Shown here: positions 35,710 through 44,068 of the stretch, one piece after another
Layout of the letters: each line of letters starts with the position of its first letter
Numbering within the stretch: position 1 is the first letter of the stretch
NCBI RefSeq assembly: GCF_000426645.1
Contig: NZ_AUFT01000008.1
Coordinates: forward strand, 248,001-312,000
Source of the DNA: Nakamurella lactea DSM 19367
GTDB taxonomy: Bacteria > Actinomycetota > Actinomycetes > Mycobacteriales > Nakamurellaceae
Length of the DNA: 64,000 nucleotides
Reading direction: 5' to 3'
Notes under the pieces: model-generated
The model's input: the letters and a program-made list of their open reading frames with translations, nothing else
The model's database searches: none
What the model was told of the DNA's origin: nothing
Program-made: the position numbers and the translations under genes

Positions 35710-37167
35710 ATGATCACTAAGCAACGGGCCGACATCGCCGTCATCGGCGCCGGCGTGATCGGCCTGACCACCGGCATCCTGCTGGCCAGGGACGGGCACC
35801 GGGTCACCGTGCTGGAGCGGGACCCCGAGAGTCCCCCGGTCGATGCCGAGGCCGCGTGCCAGGGCTGGCAGCGCCCGGGCGTCGGCCAGTTCCGACAGCC
35901 GCATCTGATGCTGCCGCGCTGGCACCACGAGATGGCGCGGGAACTGCCCGACCTGCTGGAGGCGCTGCTGGCCGGCGGCGGCCGGCGGACGAACCTGCTG
36001 CACCTGCAGCCAGCATCGGCTACCGGTGGCTGGCGGCCCGGCGACGAACGGTTCGATACCGTCGCCGCCCGCCGCCCGGCGCTGGAGGCAACGCTCGCCA
36101 GGACGGCAGCGGCGCAGCCGCGGCTGACGATCCGGCGCGGTCTGCGGGTGACGGGGCTGCTCGCCGGAACCCGTTCGGGCGCGCCGCATGTCCGCGGACT
36201 GCGGACCGACTCCGGCGAGGTCGCCGCCGATCTGGTGGTCGACGCCGCCGGCCGCCGGACCCCCGTTCCCGGCTGGCTCGCCGGCCTCGGGGTGCTCCCG
36301 GAGCAGCGCCTCGTGCCGGGCGGATTCCGCTACTACGGCAGGCAGTTCCGCGCGGCCGACGGCCGGCTGCCAGCCGGTCGCGGCGCCGTTCTCAGCCACC
36401 TGCCGTCATTCTCGGTGCTGACGTTGCCCGCTGATCTCGGGACGTACAGCGTCGTGCTGGTCACCAGCTCTCGCGACCGCGCCCTGCGGGCGCTCCGGAA
36501 CGAGCACGGGTGGCTGGCTGCCGTCGGATGCAGTCCGGTTGCCGCGCACTGGGTTCGATGCGGAATCCCGATGACGGAGGTGACGCCGTACGCCGGCCCC
36601 GATCAGCACAGTCGCAGCTATCTGCGGGACGGCGAACCGAACGTCACCGGGGTACTCGCGATCGGTGACGCGCTGGCCACCACCAACCCGGCGCTCGGCC
36701 GCGGCGTGACCCTCGGCGTGATCGCTGCCCTGGCGCTGCGCGACGTACTCGCCGCCACCGTCGACCCGCGCGAGCAGATCGTCAGGTTCGCCGCCGCGAC
36801 CGCCGAACAGGTCGCGCCCTGGGTGCAGCTGTCCGCCGTATTCGACCGGCACCGGCTGGCCGAACTGAACGCAGACATCGACGGGATCGCCTACGCCACC
36901 GACGATCCGAGCTGGGCGATGACGACCGCCCTGCTGGCCGGCGCCGGCCTCGACCCGCTGCTGGCCAGGGCGTCCAGCCGGATCGCCGGCCTGCTCGCGC
37001 CGCCGCAGACGGTGCTCGCCGATCCGACGGTCCAACAGCGGTTGGGCCGCTACCTGGGCCGGCCCCGCTACCCGCCGACGACTCCGGATCGCGCAGAGCT
37101 GTTGGACGCCATCACACTTTCCACCTCCACATCAGGTTCCACCCCACCAGTAAGGACATCGTCATGA
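35710..37167 (+). CDS. FAD-dependent oxidoreductase (monooxygenase/geranylgeranyl-reductase-like)
   Basis: This is a flavoprotein of the PHBH/geranylgeranyl-reductase fold, 485 residues. The dinucleotide-binding motif 'VIGAGVIGL' is at residues 11-19, followed by 'VTVLERD'. A second FAD contact, 'AIGDALATTNPALGRGVTLG', is near residue 316. The middle carries 'VVDAAGRRTPVPGWL'. The long helical C-terminus lacks further motifs. Substrate is unknown. AAGGAG precedes the ATG. Its stop overlaps the next start (ATGA), so the two products are probably partners. Confidence 0.85.
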   Translation: MITKQRADIAVIGAGVIGLTTGILLARDGHRVTVLERDPESPPVDAEAACQGWQRPGVGQFRQPHLMLPRWHHEMARELPDLLEALLAGGGRRTNLLHLQPASATGGWRPGDERFDTVAARRPALEATLARTAAAQPRLTIRRGLRVTGLLAGTRSGAPHVRGLRTDSGEVAADLVVDAAGRRTPVPGWLAGLGVLPEQRLVPGGFRYYGRQFRAADGRLPAGRGAVLSHLPSFSVLTLPADLGTYSVVLVTSSRDRALRALRNEHGWLAAVGCSPVAAHWVRCGIPMTEVTPYAGPDQHSRSYLRDGEPNVTGVLAIGDALATTNPALGRGVTLGVIAALALRDVLAATVDPREQIVRFAAATAEQVAPWVQLSAVFDRHRLAELNADIDGIAYATDDPSWAMTTALLAGAGLDPLLARASSRIAGLLAPPQTVLADPTVQQRLGRYLGRPRYPPTTPDRAELLDAITLSTSTSGSTPPVRTSS

Positions 37168-37712
37168 CCATCCAACTCTCCGACATCGTCACCGCGACGT
37201 CGGACTACCTCCACGACCAGGTCGAGGTCCGAATCGGCCGGGTCACCGGCAACCTGGAGGCCGGCGAGTCCGGCACCTGGACCGTGCGCTGGACCAACGC
37301 GGCCGCGCCGACCGGCGTCCGACTCCGGGACGTCTTCCTGCACCTGACGGTGGACCCCGGGTCGGTGGCACTGATCAAACCGCCCGGCTCGGCGATCCTG
37401 CAGCCGAGAGCCACCGCCGACATCAACGACCCGCGGCTGAATTCGAACACCTTGGTGGACGAGATGTTCGTCTTCCTGCCCGATCCGGGCGTCGCGGCGA
37501 ACCCGCTCGCGTTCGACTCCCGGCTGGACGTCGGGGAATCGGTGGAGCTGGAGTTCGACTACCAGGCGATCGGGGCGGGCCGGGCGACCTTCAGCGGGCA
37601 CATCCACGCCGCGGTCGATCTGGACGATCTGTTCCCCAATGGTCGTGGCGACGCCGGCAGCAAGGACGTCACTGTCCTCGTCGAGAGCCAACGGGTGGGC
37701 ACGCAGGCTTGA
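37164..37712 (+). CDS. hypothetical beta-rich protein coupled to the FAD enzyme
   Basis: I do not recognise a family. The 182-residue product is acidic, with alternating hydrophobic strands ('GTWTVRWTNAAAP', 'LRDVFLHLTVDPGSVALI', 'VELEFDYQAIGAGRATFSGHIHAAVDL') that suggest a single immunoglobulin-like beta sandwich. It has no signal peptide or membrane segment, so it appears cytosolic. The 4-base overlap with the FAD enzyme gene argues for a shared function, perhaps as a scaffold or small-molecule carrier. A strong hairpin after its stop ends the unit. Confidence 0.75.
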   Translation: MTIQLSDIVTATSDYLHDQVEVRIGRVTGNLEAGESGTWTVRWTNAAAPTGVRLRDVFLHLTVDPGSVALIKPPGSAILQPRATADINDPRLNSNTLVDEMFVFLPDPGVAANPLAFDSRLDVGESVELEFDYQAIGAGRATFSGHIHAAVDLDDLFPNGRGDAGSKDVTVLVESQRVGTQA

Positions 37713-37722
37713 GCGGGTCAGT

Positions 37723-37751
37723 GGCCGGGGCGGCGGGCGACCGCCCCGGCC
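37723..37751 (+). terminator. hairpin ending the STAND/FAD/beta-protein unit
   Basis: GGCCGGGGCGG (37723-37733) pairs perfectly with 37741-37751 over a 7-base loop. There is no U-run, as in many GC-rich actinobacterial terminators. It lies 10 bases after the stop. Confidence 0.6.
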
Positions 37752-37816
37752 CACCGTCGGCCGACCGACTAGCGTGGTAGGGACAGATTCATGAGCCATC
37801 AAGTACGAGGAGCACC

Positions 37817-38647
37817 ATGACCACGGTCCCCACCGTCACCCTGAACAACGGCGTCAGCATCCCGCAGCTCGGGTTCGGCGTCTTCCAGGTGCCGGCCGAC
37901 GAGACCCAGCGCGCCGTCGAGACCGCACTGCAGGCCGGTTACCGGCACATCGATACCGCCGCGGCCTACCGCAACGAAGCCGGCGTCGGCGCGGCGATCG
38001 CGGCCGCGGGCCTCCCGCGCGAGGAACTGTTCATCACCACCAAGCTGCGCAACGGCGAGCAGGCCACCGCGGCCGAGGCCTTCGAGGCCAGCCGGCAGGC
38101 TCTCGGTCTCGAGGTGATCGACCTGTATCTGATCCACTGGCCGGTTCCCTCGCAGGACAAGTACATCGACGCCTGGAAGGCGCTGGAGAAGATCTATGCC
38201 GATGGCGGGGCCCGGGCGATCGGCGTCTCCAACTTCCTCCCGGAGCACCTGGAGCGGCTACTGGCGGCCACCGATGTGCTCCCGACGGTCAACCAGATCG
38301 AGGTGCACCCGACGTTCCAACAGCGGGAGCTGGCCGCAGCCACCCGCGACGCCGGCATCGCTGTCGAGGCCTACAGTCCGCTGGGTCAGGGCGCCGATCT
38401 CACCGACCCGGCGGTGCTCGCGATCGCCCAGGCGCACGATGCCACCCCGGCCCAGGTCGTGCTGGCCTGGCACCTGGCCGCCGGCACCATCGTCATCCCG
38501 AAATCTGTTGACCCGCAGCGCATCGCGCAGAACCTGGCGGCAGTCGACGTACGGCTCACCGACGCCGAGATCGAGAGCCTGAACGGCCTCGAGGCCGGCG
38601 CCCGGACCGGCGCTGACCCGGCTACGGCGGCGTTCACCCAGATGTAG
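37817..38647 (+). CDS. aldo/keto reductase
   Basis: This is a cytosolic NADPH-dependent carbonyl reductase of the 2,5-diketo-gluconate reductase-like group, 276 residues. The catalytic tetrad can be followed: Asp and Tyr in '[17 protein letters not shown]', Lys in 'ITTKLRN' and His in 'YLIHWPVP'. The NADPH-binding end carries 'IPKSVDPQRIAQNL'. 'CGAGGAG' precedes the ATG. A close paralogue lies at 54607-55458. Confidence 0.93.
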   Translation: MTTVPTVTLNNGVSIPQLGFGVFQVPADETQRAVETALQAGYRHIDTAAAYRNEAGVGAAIAAAGLPREELFITTKLRNGEQATAAEAFEASRQALGLEVIDLYLIHWPVPSQDKYIDAWKALEKIYADGGARAIGVSNFLPEHLERLLAATDVLPTVNQIEVHPTFQQRELAAATRDAGIAVEAYSPLGQGADLTDPAVLAIAQAHDATPAQVVLAWHLAAGTIVIPKSVDPQRIAQNLAAVDVRLTDAEIESLNGLEAGARTGADPATAAFTQM

Positions 38648-38686
38648 CAGTACCGTCGCTGACCTGCCCGGACGAAGGAGAACGGC

Positions 38687-38971
38687 ATGACCGACGAACT
38701 GGTGGCCGCGGCCGTCGCCGACCTGGTCGGCCGGCTGAACGTCGAGGCCGCGGCGATCACCGTGGTCAGTGACGAGGCGGTGGTCTGGCCGGATGGCAGT
38801 GCTGGTTGTCCGCAGCCGGGGATGATGTACCCGCAGATGCTCACCGAGGGCAGCCGGATCGTGCTGGAGCACGCCGGCCGGCGCTACGACTACCACTCCG
38901 CCAGGAACCGCCCGCCGTTCCTCTGCGAGCAGCCAGGGTCGCCGTTCTCCCGGAAACACCCACTCCGCTGA
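38687..38971 (+). CDS. small conserved protein of unknown function
   Basis: This 94-residue protein carries the hallmark 'WPDGSAGCPQPGMMYPQ' followed by 'GSRIVLEHAGRRYDYH'. Related small proteins with this Gly-Cys-Pro core occur widely in actinomycetes and cyanobacteria, without a firm function; some resemble serine-protease inhibitors. It has no signal peptide. GAAGGAG precedes the ATG. It lies 39 bases after the aldo/keto reductase, probably in the same transcript. Confidence 0.8.
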   Translation: MTDELVAAAVADLVGRLNVEAAAITVVSDEAVVWPDGSAGCPQPGMMYPQMLTEGSRIVLEHAGRRYDYHSARNRPPFLCEQPGSPFSRKHPLR

Positions 38972-39032
38972 CGAAGGGCCCGGGTTCCGAATCCGGCCCG
39001 GTCGGGCCGGACAATTCGGACTGCTGACGGCG

Positions 39033-39038
39033 TATCGT
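39033..39038 (+). promoter_or_regulatory. -10 box of a leaderless promoter for the methyltransferase
   Basis: TATCGT is followed by six bases and the ATG of the methyltransferase gene at 39045. No ribosome site is visible. Confidence 0.5.
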
Positions 39039-39044
39039 CAGCCC

Positions 39045-39806
39045 ATGTCGTTCAACGTGTCCGCGGATGCCTATGGGCGGTTCATGGGGCGGTTCTCGGA
39101 GCCGCTCGCGGTCGAGTTCGCCGAGTGGTCCGGGGTCGCCGACGGGCAGCAGGCGCTCGATGTCGGATGTGGCCCCGGAGCGTTGACCGCCCGGCTGGTC
39201 GAGTTGCTCGGCGCTGACCAGGTGCGGGCGGTGGACCCGTCACCGTCGTTCGTGGCGGCCGCCCGCGCCCGGTTCCCCGGCCTGGACATCGCGGAGGCGT
39301 CGGCCGAGTCGCTGCCGTTGCCGGACGCGGCGGTGGATCTCGCGATGGCCCAGCTGGTGGTGCACTTCATGACCGACCCGGTGGCCGGACTGCGCGAGAT
39401 GGCCAGGGTCACCCGGCCCGGCGGGACGGTCGCGGCGTGCGTCTGGGACCTCGGCCCGGGCGCCCGGGCGCCGATCTCGCTGCTGTGGCGAGCGGTGCAC
39501 GACCTCGATCCCGGGTTCGTCGGCGAGGCCGAGCTGCCCGGCGGCGGCCGGGGCGAGCTCGCCGAACTGGCCGCAGCGGCCGGCCTGGCCGACATCCGCG
39601 ACGGGGAGCTGACGGTGACCTCCGCCTTCGCCGACTTCGACGACTGGTGGGAGCCGTACACCCTGGGCGTCGGGCCGGCCGGAGCCTACGTCGCCGGCCT
39701 CGACCAGCAGGGCCGCGACCAACTCCGGGCCAGGTGCCGCGAATTGCTGCCGGCCGGGCCGTTCGAGATCTCCGCGACGGCCTGGTGCGTCCGGGGCCGC
39801 GCCTGA
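39045..39806 (+). CDS. class I SAM-dependent methyltransferase
   Basis: This is a Rossmann-fold methyltransferase of the Methyltransf_11/UbiE type, 253 residues. Motif I is 'ALDVGCGPGALTARL', followed by 'VRAVDPSPSFVAAARARFP' and the post-I acidic residue. 'LPDAAVDLAMAQLVVHFMTDPVAGLREMARVTRPGG' covers motifs II and III. The methyl acceptor is unknown. It converges with the GntP gene. Confidence 0.92.
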   Translation: MSFNVSADAYGRFMGRFSEPLAVEFAEWSGVADGQQALDVGCGPGALTARLVELLGADQVRAVDPSPSFVAAARARFPGLDIAEASAESLPLPDAAVDLAMAQLVVHFMTDPVAGLREMARVTRPGGTVAACVWDLGPGARAPISLLWRAVHDLDPGFVGEAELPGGGRGELAELAAAAGLADIRDGELTVTSAFADFDDWWEPYTLGVGPAGAYVAGLDQQGRDQLRARCRELLPAGPFEISATAWCVRGRA

Positions 39807-39840
39807 GCCCGGTCGCCGGCCGGTCGCTGCCCGGCTCCGC

Positions 39841-41394
39841 TCAGACGAACAACCAGAGCAGGGCGACGCCGCCGAATCCGATCACCGAGATCAGGCATTC
39901 CATCAGCGACCAGGTCTTGAAGGTCTGGCCGACCGTCAGCCCGAAGGACTCCTTGACCAGCCAGAAGCCGGCGTCGTTGACGTGCGACAGGAACAGCGAG
40001 CCGGCGCCGATGGCCAGCGCCAGCAGGGCCGCCTGACTCGGCGGCAGACCGGTGGCCAGACCGGCCATGATGCCGGCAGCGGTGGTGGTCGCCACCGTCG
40101 CCGAACCGGTCGCCACCCGGATCACCACGGCGAGCAGGAAGCCCAGCAGCAGGGTCGAAACCCCCAGGCTGACGGCGGCTTTCGCCACCGTGTCGCCGAC
40201 CCCGGCGCTGATCAGGCTCTGCTTGAAGCCGCCACCGGCGCCGACGATCAGGAACACCGAGGCGATCGGGCCGACGCTGGCGGTCAGCCGTTTCGAGATC
40301 GAGTTGCCGGTGAATCCGACGGAGTAGCCGAAGGTGACCATCGCCAACAGCACCGCCAGGGTCATCGCGACCAGCGGCTCGCCGAGGAAGTCGAAGAACT
40401 TCCGGACGCCGTTGTCCGGAGAGTCGGCCCAGATCACGTCGAAGATGGCGCGGATCAGCATCAGCACCACCGGGAACAGGATGGTCAGCACCGTGACCAG
40501 GAAGCTCGGCGGCCGCTTCACATCCTTGTCGGCGACGCCGCCGGAGATGCCCGAATCCAGTCGGTCGCCGGCGGAGTTGTCGGTGGTGTCGTCATCGGCG
40601 GTGATCCCGGCGGTCTGCGCCAGCGGCGCGTTGGCCGCCGACACCGGCACCCACCTGGCCGCGATGATGGCGAACAACGGCCCGCAGATGATCACCGTGG
40701 GGATGGCGACCAGTAGTCCGAAGGCCAGCGTCAGACCCAGCGGCGCGTTCAGCGCGTCGATGGCGATCAGCGGCCCCGGGTGCGGCGGCACCAGTCCGTG
40801 CAGCACCGACAGGCCGGCCAGCGCCGGGATGCCGACCTTCATCAACGGGAGCTTGGACCTGCTGGCCACCAGCACGATCACCGGTAGCAGCAGCACCAGA
40901 CCGATCTCGAAGAACATCGGCAGGCCGATGATCGCCGCGACCAGCGCCATCAGCCAGGGCACGGCGGACTTCCGGGCGCCGGACAGCAACTTGTCGACGA
41001 CGCGGTCGGCGCCGCCCGAATCCGCCAGCAGCTTGCCGAGCATCGCGCCGAGCGCGATCAGCAGCCCGACTTCCTTCAGGGTGTCGCCGACGCCCTTCTC
41101 GAAGTTGACCACGCTGTCGGCGGCCGACACTCCGCCGGCGATGCTGAGCACCGCTGAGCCCAGGATCAGGGCCAGGAACGGATGCATCTTGAGCCAGGCG
41201 ATGAGCAGCACGATCACCGCGATGCTGATCACCGCGACGATGATCAGCCGGGTGTCCATGCCGGTCCACGGCTCGTGTGCCTTCTCGGAAGCGGTCGGCT
41301 CGCCGGCTGCCAACGGAGCGGCGATGCGGTGCAGCCGACTGCTCGCCGCATCCAACATGCTGGTGCTCAGCACTGTGTCCAGCAGACCAGTCAT
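39841..41394 (-). CDS. GntP-family gluconate/organic acid permease
   Basis: This is a proton symporter of the GntP family (gluconate and related sugar acids), 517 residues with about 12-14 hydrophobic segments. Family blocks include 'GGADRVVDKLL', 'GLVPPHPGPLIAIDALNAPLG', 'GAGGGFKQSLISAGVG' and 'SHVNDAGFWLVKE'. The N-terminus of about 45 residues before the first membrane segment is longer than usual. ATG 41394 is one of several possible starts. No kinase or dehydrogenase for the sugar acid is adjacent. Confidence 0.93.
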   Translation of the reverse strand: MTGLLDTVLSTSMLDAASSRLHRIAAPLAAGEPTASEKAHEPWTGMDTRLIIVAVISIAVIVLLIAWLKMHPFLALILGSAVLSIAGGVSAADSVVNFEKGVGDTLKEVGLLIALGAMLGKLLADSGGADRVVDKLLSGARKSAVPWLMALVAAIIGLPMFFEIGLVLLLPVIVLVASRSKLPLMKVGIPALAGLSVLHGLVPPHPGPLIAIDALNAPLGLTLAFGLLVAIPTVIICGPLFAIIAARWVPVSAANAPLAQTAGITADDDTTDNSAGDRLDSGISGGVADKDVKRPPSFLVTVLTILFPVVLMLIRAIFDVIWADSPDNGVRKFFDFLGEPLVAMTLAVLLAMVTFGYSVGFTGNSISKRLTASVGPIASVFLIVGAGGGFKQSLISAGVGDTVAKAAVSLGVSTLLLGFLLAVVIRVATGSATVATTTAAGIMAGLATGLPPSQAALLALAIGAGSLFLSHVNDAGFWLVKESFGLTVGQTFKTWSLMECLISVIGFGGVALLWLFV

Positions 41395-41555
41395 CTGTCG
41401 ACCTTCCGGCTCGGGCGAGCCGACCCGGCCCACCGTCGGGGGATCCCGGCTCCTGGCACTGTAGAGCGCTCCGTGGCGACCGGCAGCGCGAAATGCCGGG
41501 GCCGGGCGGACCGACCGTGCCGATCACCGGTCGGCTGCTGACTACCCTGTGCCGG

Positions 41556-41975
41556 ATGAGCGACAGCTGCGTGTTCTGCGACATCATCGCCGGCCGGCTG
41601 CCCGCCGCGTTCGTGATCGACGAGCCGGAGGTGCTGGCGTTCCTCGACCGGCGGCCGGTCTTCCCCGGCCACACTCTGGTGGTGCCACGGGAGCATCACG
41701 TCACGTTGGGCGACCTGCCGACGGGGCTGCTGACCTCGGTGATGCTGGCGACGCAACGGATCTCCGCGGCAGTACCCGAGGCCTTCGGGGCGCAGGGCAG
41801 CTTCGTGGCGAACAACAACATCGTCAGCCAGAGCGTTCCGCATCTGCATTTTCACGTGGTGCCAAGGACCAAGGGTGACGGGCTGCGCGGCTTCTTCTGG
41901 CCCCGCAAGCCGTACGACTCGGATGCGCAGATGCAGGAATGCGCCGACCGGCTGAGTTCGGTGCTGGCCGACTGA
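41556..41975 (+). CDS. HIT-family nucleotide hydrolase
   Basis: This is a histidine-triad protein of 139 residues. 'CVFCDIIAGRLPA' and 'VLAFLDRRPVFPGHTLVVPREH' form the N-terminal part. The active-site triad reads 'HLHFHVVPR', with the central His as nucleophile. Members hydrolyse nucleoside phosphoramidates or dinucleotides. A TACCCT box seven bases before the ATG and the lack of a ribosome site suggest a leaderless message. Confidence 0.93.
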   Translation: MSDSCVFCDIIAGRLPAAFVIDEPEVLAFLDRRPVFPGHTLVVPREHHVTLGDLPTGLLTSVMLATQRISAAVPEAFGAQGSFVANNNIVSQSVPHLHFHVVPRTKGDGLRGFFWPRKPYDSDAQMQECADRLSSVLAD

Positions 41976-42055
41976 ATCCGGCCGGCCGGCTCGCCGCTCT
42001 ACCTGGTAGGGGGCGTGGACCCGCCGCGCCCGAACCCGACGACGCGGAGGCCGCA

Positions 42056-42283
42056 ATGGCCGAGGAACAGAACCAGGATCAGGACCGGGAGATCCACCCG
42101 GGCGCTGCATCGGACCAACCGGACTTGTCGAATCTGCCCGGCCGGCCGTTCGAGCGTCCGCCGTTCGACGGATCGGCGGCACCGTCCGAGGGCGCACCCG
42201 GGGTCACCAGCTACGTCCTCGACGACAAGAACACGACGACGGTCCGTACCACGCAGATCCCGGACGAGCCGGCGGGTACATGA
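42056..42283 (+). CDS. small acidic hypothetical protein
   Basis: I do not recognise this gene. The product has 75 residues and is acidic and hydrophilic, rich in Gln/Asp/Glu/Pro, with a C-terminal half 'GVTSYVLDDKNTTTVRTTQIPD'. It is probably disordered. GCGGAGG precedes the ATG. Its stop overlaps the start of the DUF4231-like gene by 4 bases, which strongly suggests the pair functions together. Confidence 0.65.
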   Translation: MAEEQNQDQDREIHPGAASDQPDLSNLPGRPFERPPFDGSAAPSEGAPGVTSYVLDDKNTTTVRTTQIPDEPAGT

Positions 42284-42888
42284 CCGGCGGCGGTTCGACC
42301 GCTGCCGCATCGGCATCGGACAGTGCCGTCGACGACCCGGCAACTCATCCGGGCCCGGCCACGGAATCCGCGCCCGCCGACCCGGCAACTCCGGCGGGTC
42401 GGTCTGCCTACGACAAGGCAGTGGCAGCCGTCATCGCCGAGTTCGTCCAGGACGTGGCCGACGACATCGAGAAGCAACAGGGCTACATGACCTCGCGGCT
42501 GCGCAGATACCGGGTGGCGCGAGTGGTGGCGATCGTTGCCGCGGGCCTGGTGCCGGTGCTGGCGACCGTGCCCGAGATCGGGAAGGTCTGGTTGGGCGCG
42601 CTCGGAGCGCTGGCGGTGGTCGCAGAATCGCTGATCCAGTTGTACCGCTGGCGCGACTCGGCGCTGGCCGCGATGCAGATGGCGAATGCGATGAACGTGC
42701 AGCTCGACCTGTTCCGGACCAGGACGCCGCCCTACGACACCGAGACCAGACAGTCACGGTTCAGCAGATTCGTGTTGGCGATCACCGCGATCCGGCGGGG
42801 TGCCGGTGATGCGTTCGCCGGGATCTGGGCCGAGGACCGCCCGCCGTCAGCGGCCCCTGGCGCCGAACTGGGCGTGCATGCCGGTTGA
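42280..42888 (+). CDS. DUF4231/SLATT-like two-helix membrane protein
   Basis: The 202-residue product has an N-terminal acidic low-complexity region (1-45), a helix, a two-segment membrane hairpin ('VARVVAIVAAGLVPVLATVP...VWLGALGALAVVAESLIQLY'), and 'WRDSALAAMQMANAMNVQLDLFRTRTPPY', which matches the DUF4231 pattern. Related SLATT-type proteins are proposed pore-forming effectors in bacterial conflict systems. No cyclic-nucleotide synthase or nuclease is adjacent. The last 42 bases overlap the 3' end of the opposite-strand hydrolase gene. Confidence 0.75.
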   Translation: MTGGGSTAAASASDSAVDDPATHPGPATESAPADPATPAGRSAYDKAVAAVIAEFVQDVADDIEKQQGYMTSRLRRYRVARVVAIVAAGLVPVLATVPEIGKVWLGALGALAVVAESLIQLYRWRDSALAAMQMANAMNVQLDLFRTRTPPYDTETRQSRFSRFVLAITAIRRGAGDAFAGIWAEDRPPSAAPGAELGVHAG

Positions 42889-43572
42889 GTGACGGGCGCA
42901 GGCCGCCGTGACAGCCTCGGTCCAGACGTCGGGGTCGGTGGACCAGAAGTCATGGGGGACACCAGGGATGGACGAGAAAGTGCCGCGCGGAACGAGGGCG
43001 GCCAGCTGTGCGAGTGGCCAGGACGGCCGGATGTCGTCGCCGGCAGCGATGAACTGCATCGGCACCTCGCAGTCACGCAGACCGCGCCACAGATCGGGGC
43101 GACGGATCCACTCGGAGAACGAGGCACTGAGGGCAGCGTGGACCTCGGGCACCCAGTCGATCTCGACGACCGGCTCGACGGCTTTGCCGGCCTCGTAGGC
43201 CTCGGACCAGCTGCGGTCGCGTTGAGGACCGCGACCGGCGATGCCGACCAGCGCCGTCACCGATTCCGGATGTTCGACGGCGTACCGAACGGCGAGATCG
43301 CTTCCCCAGGAATGACCGAGCACGATCCAACTGTCGACCTCGACCGACCGACGGATGGCCTCGATGTCGGCAATCGCCTGCGCCATGTCGTGCGGGCCGC
43401 CGCCGGAGCGGCCGACGCCGCGGGGCTCCGGATACCAGGCGCGGTGGCCGGCCGGCGCGATCTCGTCCCGTTCCAGATATTGCACGCAGCCGGGTCCGCC
43501 GGTCAGGACGACAACGTCCGGCCCCTCCCCCGTGACGCCGACGTGCAGCGCGACATCGCCGGTCTCGACCAT
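42847..43572 (-). CDS. alpha/beta hydrolase (proline iminopeptidase-like)
   Basis: This is a serine hydrolase of the alpha/beta fold, 241 residues. The oxyanion strand is 'VVVLTGGPGCVQYLERD', and the nucleophile elbow is 'GHSWGSDLAVRYA' (Ser in Gly-His-Ser-Trp-Gly). Acid and His candidates lie in 'AAGDDIRP' and 'GVPHDFW'. The HGGPG-like first motif and the GHSWG elbow point to the prolyl-aminopeptidase (S33) group. I chose the ATG at 43572 because GGAG precedes it; longer frames upstream would overlap the neighbouring promoter. Substrate is unknown. Confidence 0.85.
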   Translation of the reverse strand: MVETGDVALHVGVTGEGPDVVVLTGGPGCVQYLERDEIAPAGHRAWYPEPRGVGRSGGGPHDMAQAIADIEAIRRSVEVDSWIVLGHSWGSDLAVRYAVEHPESVTALVGIAGRGPQRDRSWSEAYEAGKAVEPVVEIDWVPEVHAALSASFSEWIRRPDLWRGLRDCEVPMQFIAAGDDIRPSWPLAQLAALVPRGTFSSIPGVPHDFWSTDPDVWTEAVTAACARHSTGMHAQFGARGR

Positions 43573-43644
43573 TCGTGACTCCACGCTCTCGGACGCTACT
43601 GGTCCGGCGCGCCGCCGCGGCCGGCGGGATGATCGAATGGGGTC

Positions 43645-44058
43645 ATGGACCCATCGGTGGATGTGCGGGTGCGTGGCCAGGTCTCCGATGAAGAGCTGAA
43701 TGTGCTGCACACGTTGGCCTTCGGCCATGGTCCGACGACCGTCCCGTGGAACGATCGGCTGACGAGGCACAGCCTGACCTGGGTGACCGCCAGACTCGAC
43801 AGCAGGTTATGCGGCTTCGTCAATATCATCGGCGATGGCGGCGCTCATGCGGTCCTGTTGGACGCGTGCGTTGCCCCGGATCTGCAGGGTCGCGGCATCG
43901 GCCGGGTCGTTGTCCGCGCCGCTGCTCAGGAGGCGAAGCGGTTGGGTTGCCAGTGGCTTCACGCAGACTACGAACCAGGGCTGGTCAGCTTCTACGAAGA
44001 CGCCTGTGGGATGCGTTCGACTGCAGCGGGTCTGCTTCAGCTGCTCGAGGTTAGCTAG
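43645..44058 (+). CDS. GNAT-family N-acetyltransferase
   Basis: This is a compact acetyltransferase, 137 residues. The acetyl-CoA loop reads 'VAPDLQGRGIGRVVVRAAAQEAKRLGC' (Q/R-x-x-G-x-G/A), followed by 'FYEDACGM'. The acceptor is unknown. It is divergent from the alpha/beta hydrolase gene and followed 10 bases later by the next gene, so the latter is probably co-transcribed. Confidence 0.9.
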   Translation: MDPSVDVRVRGQVSDEELNVLHTLAFGHGPTTVPWNDRLTRHSLTWVTARLDSRLCGFVNIIGDGGAHAVLLDACVAPDLQGRGIGRVVVRAAAQEAKRLGCQWLHADYEPGLVSFYEDACGMRSTAAGLLQLLEVS

Positions 44059-44068
44059 GGTTGTCGGT

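Noticed and set aside
33558-37712. A natural-product biosynthetic cluster
   Set aside because: No scaffold-building enzyme (PKS, NRPS, terpene synthase, RiPP precursor) is present; only a flavoprotein and a regulator are.
42280-43572. A frameshift between the DUF4231-like and hydrolase genes
   Set aside because: The 42-base overlap is tail-to-tail on opposite strands, and both C-termini look natural.
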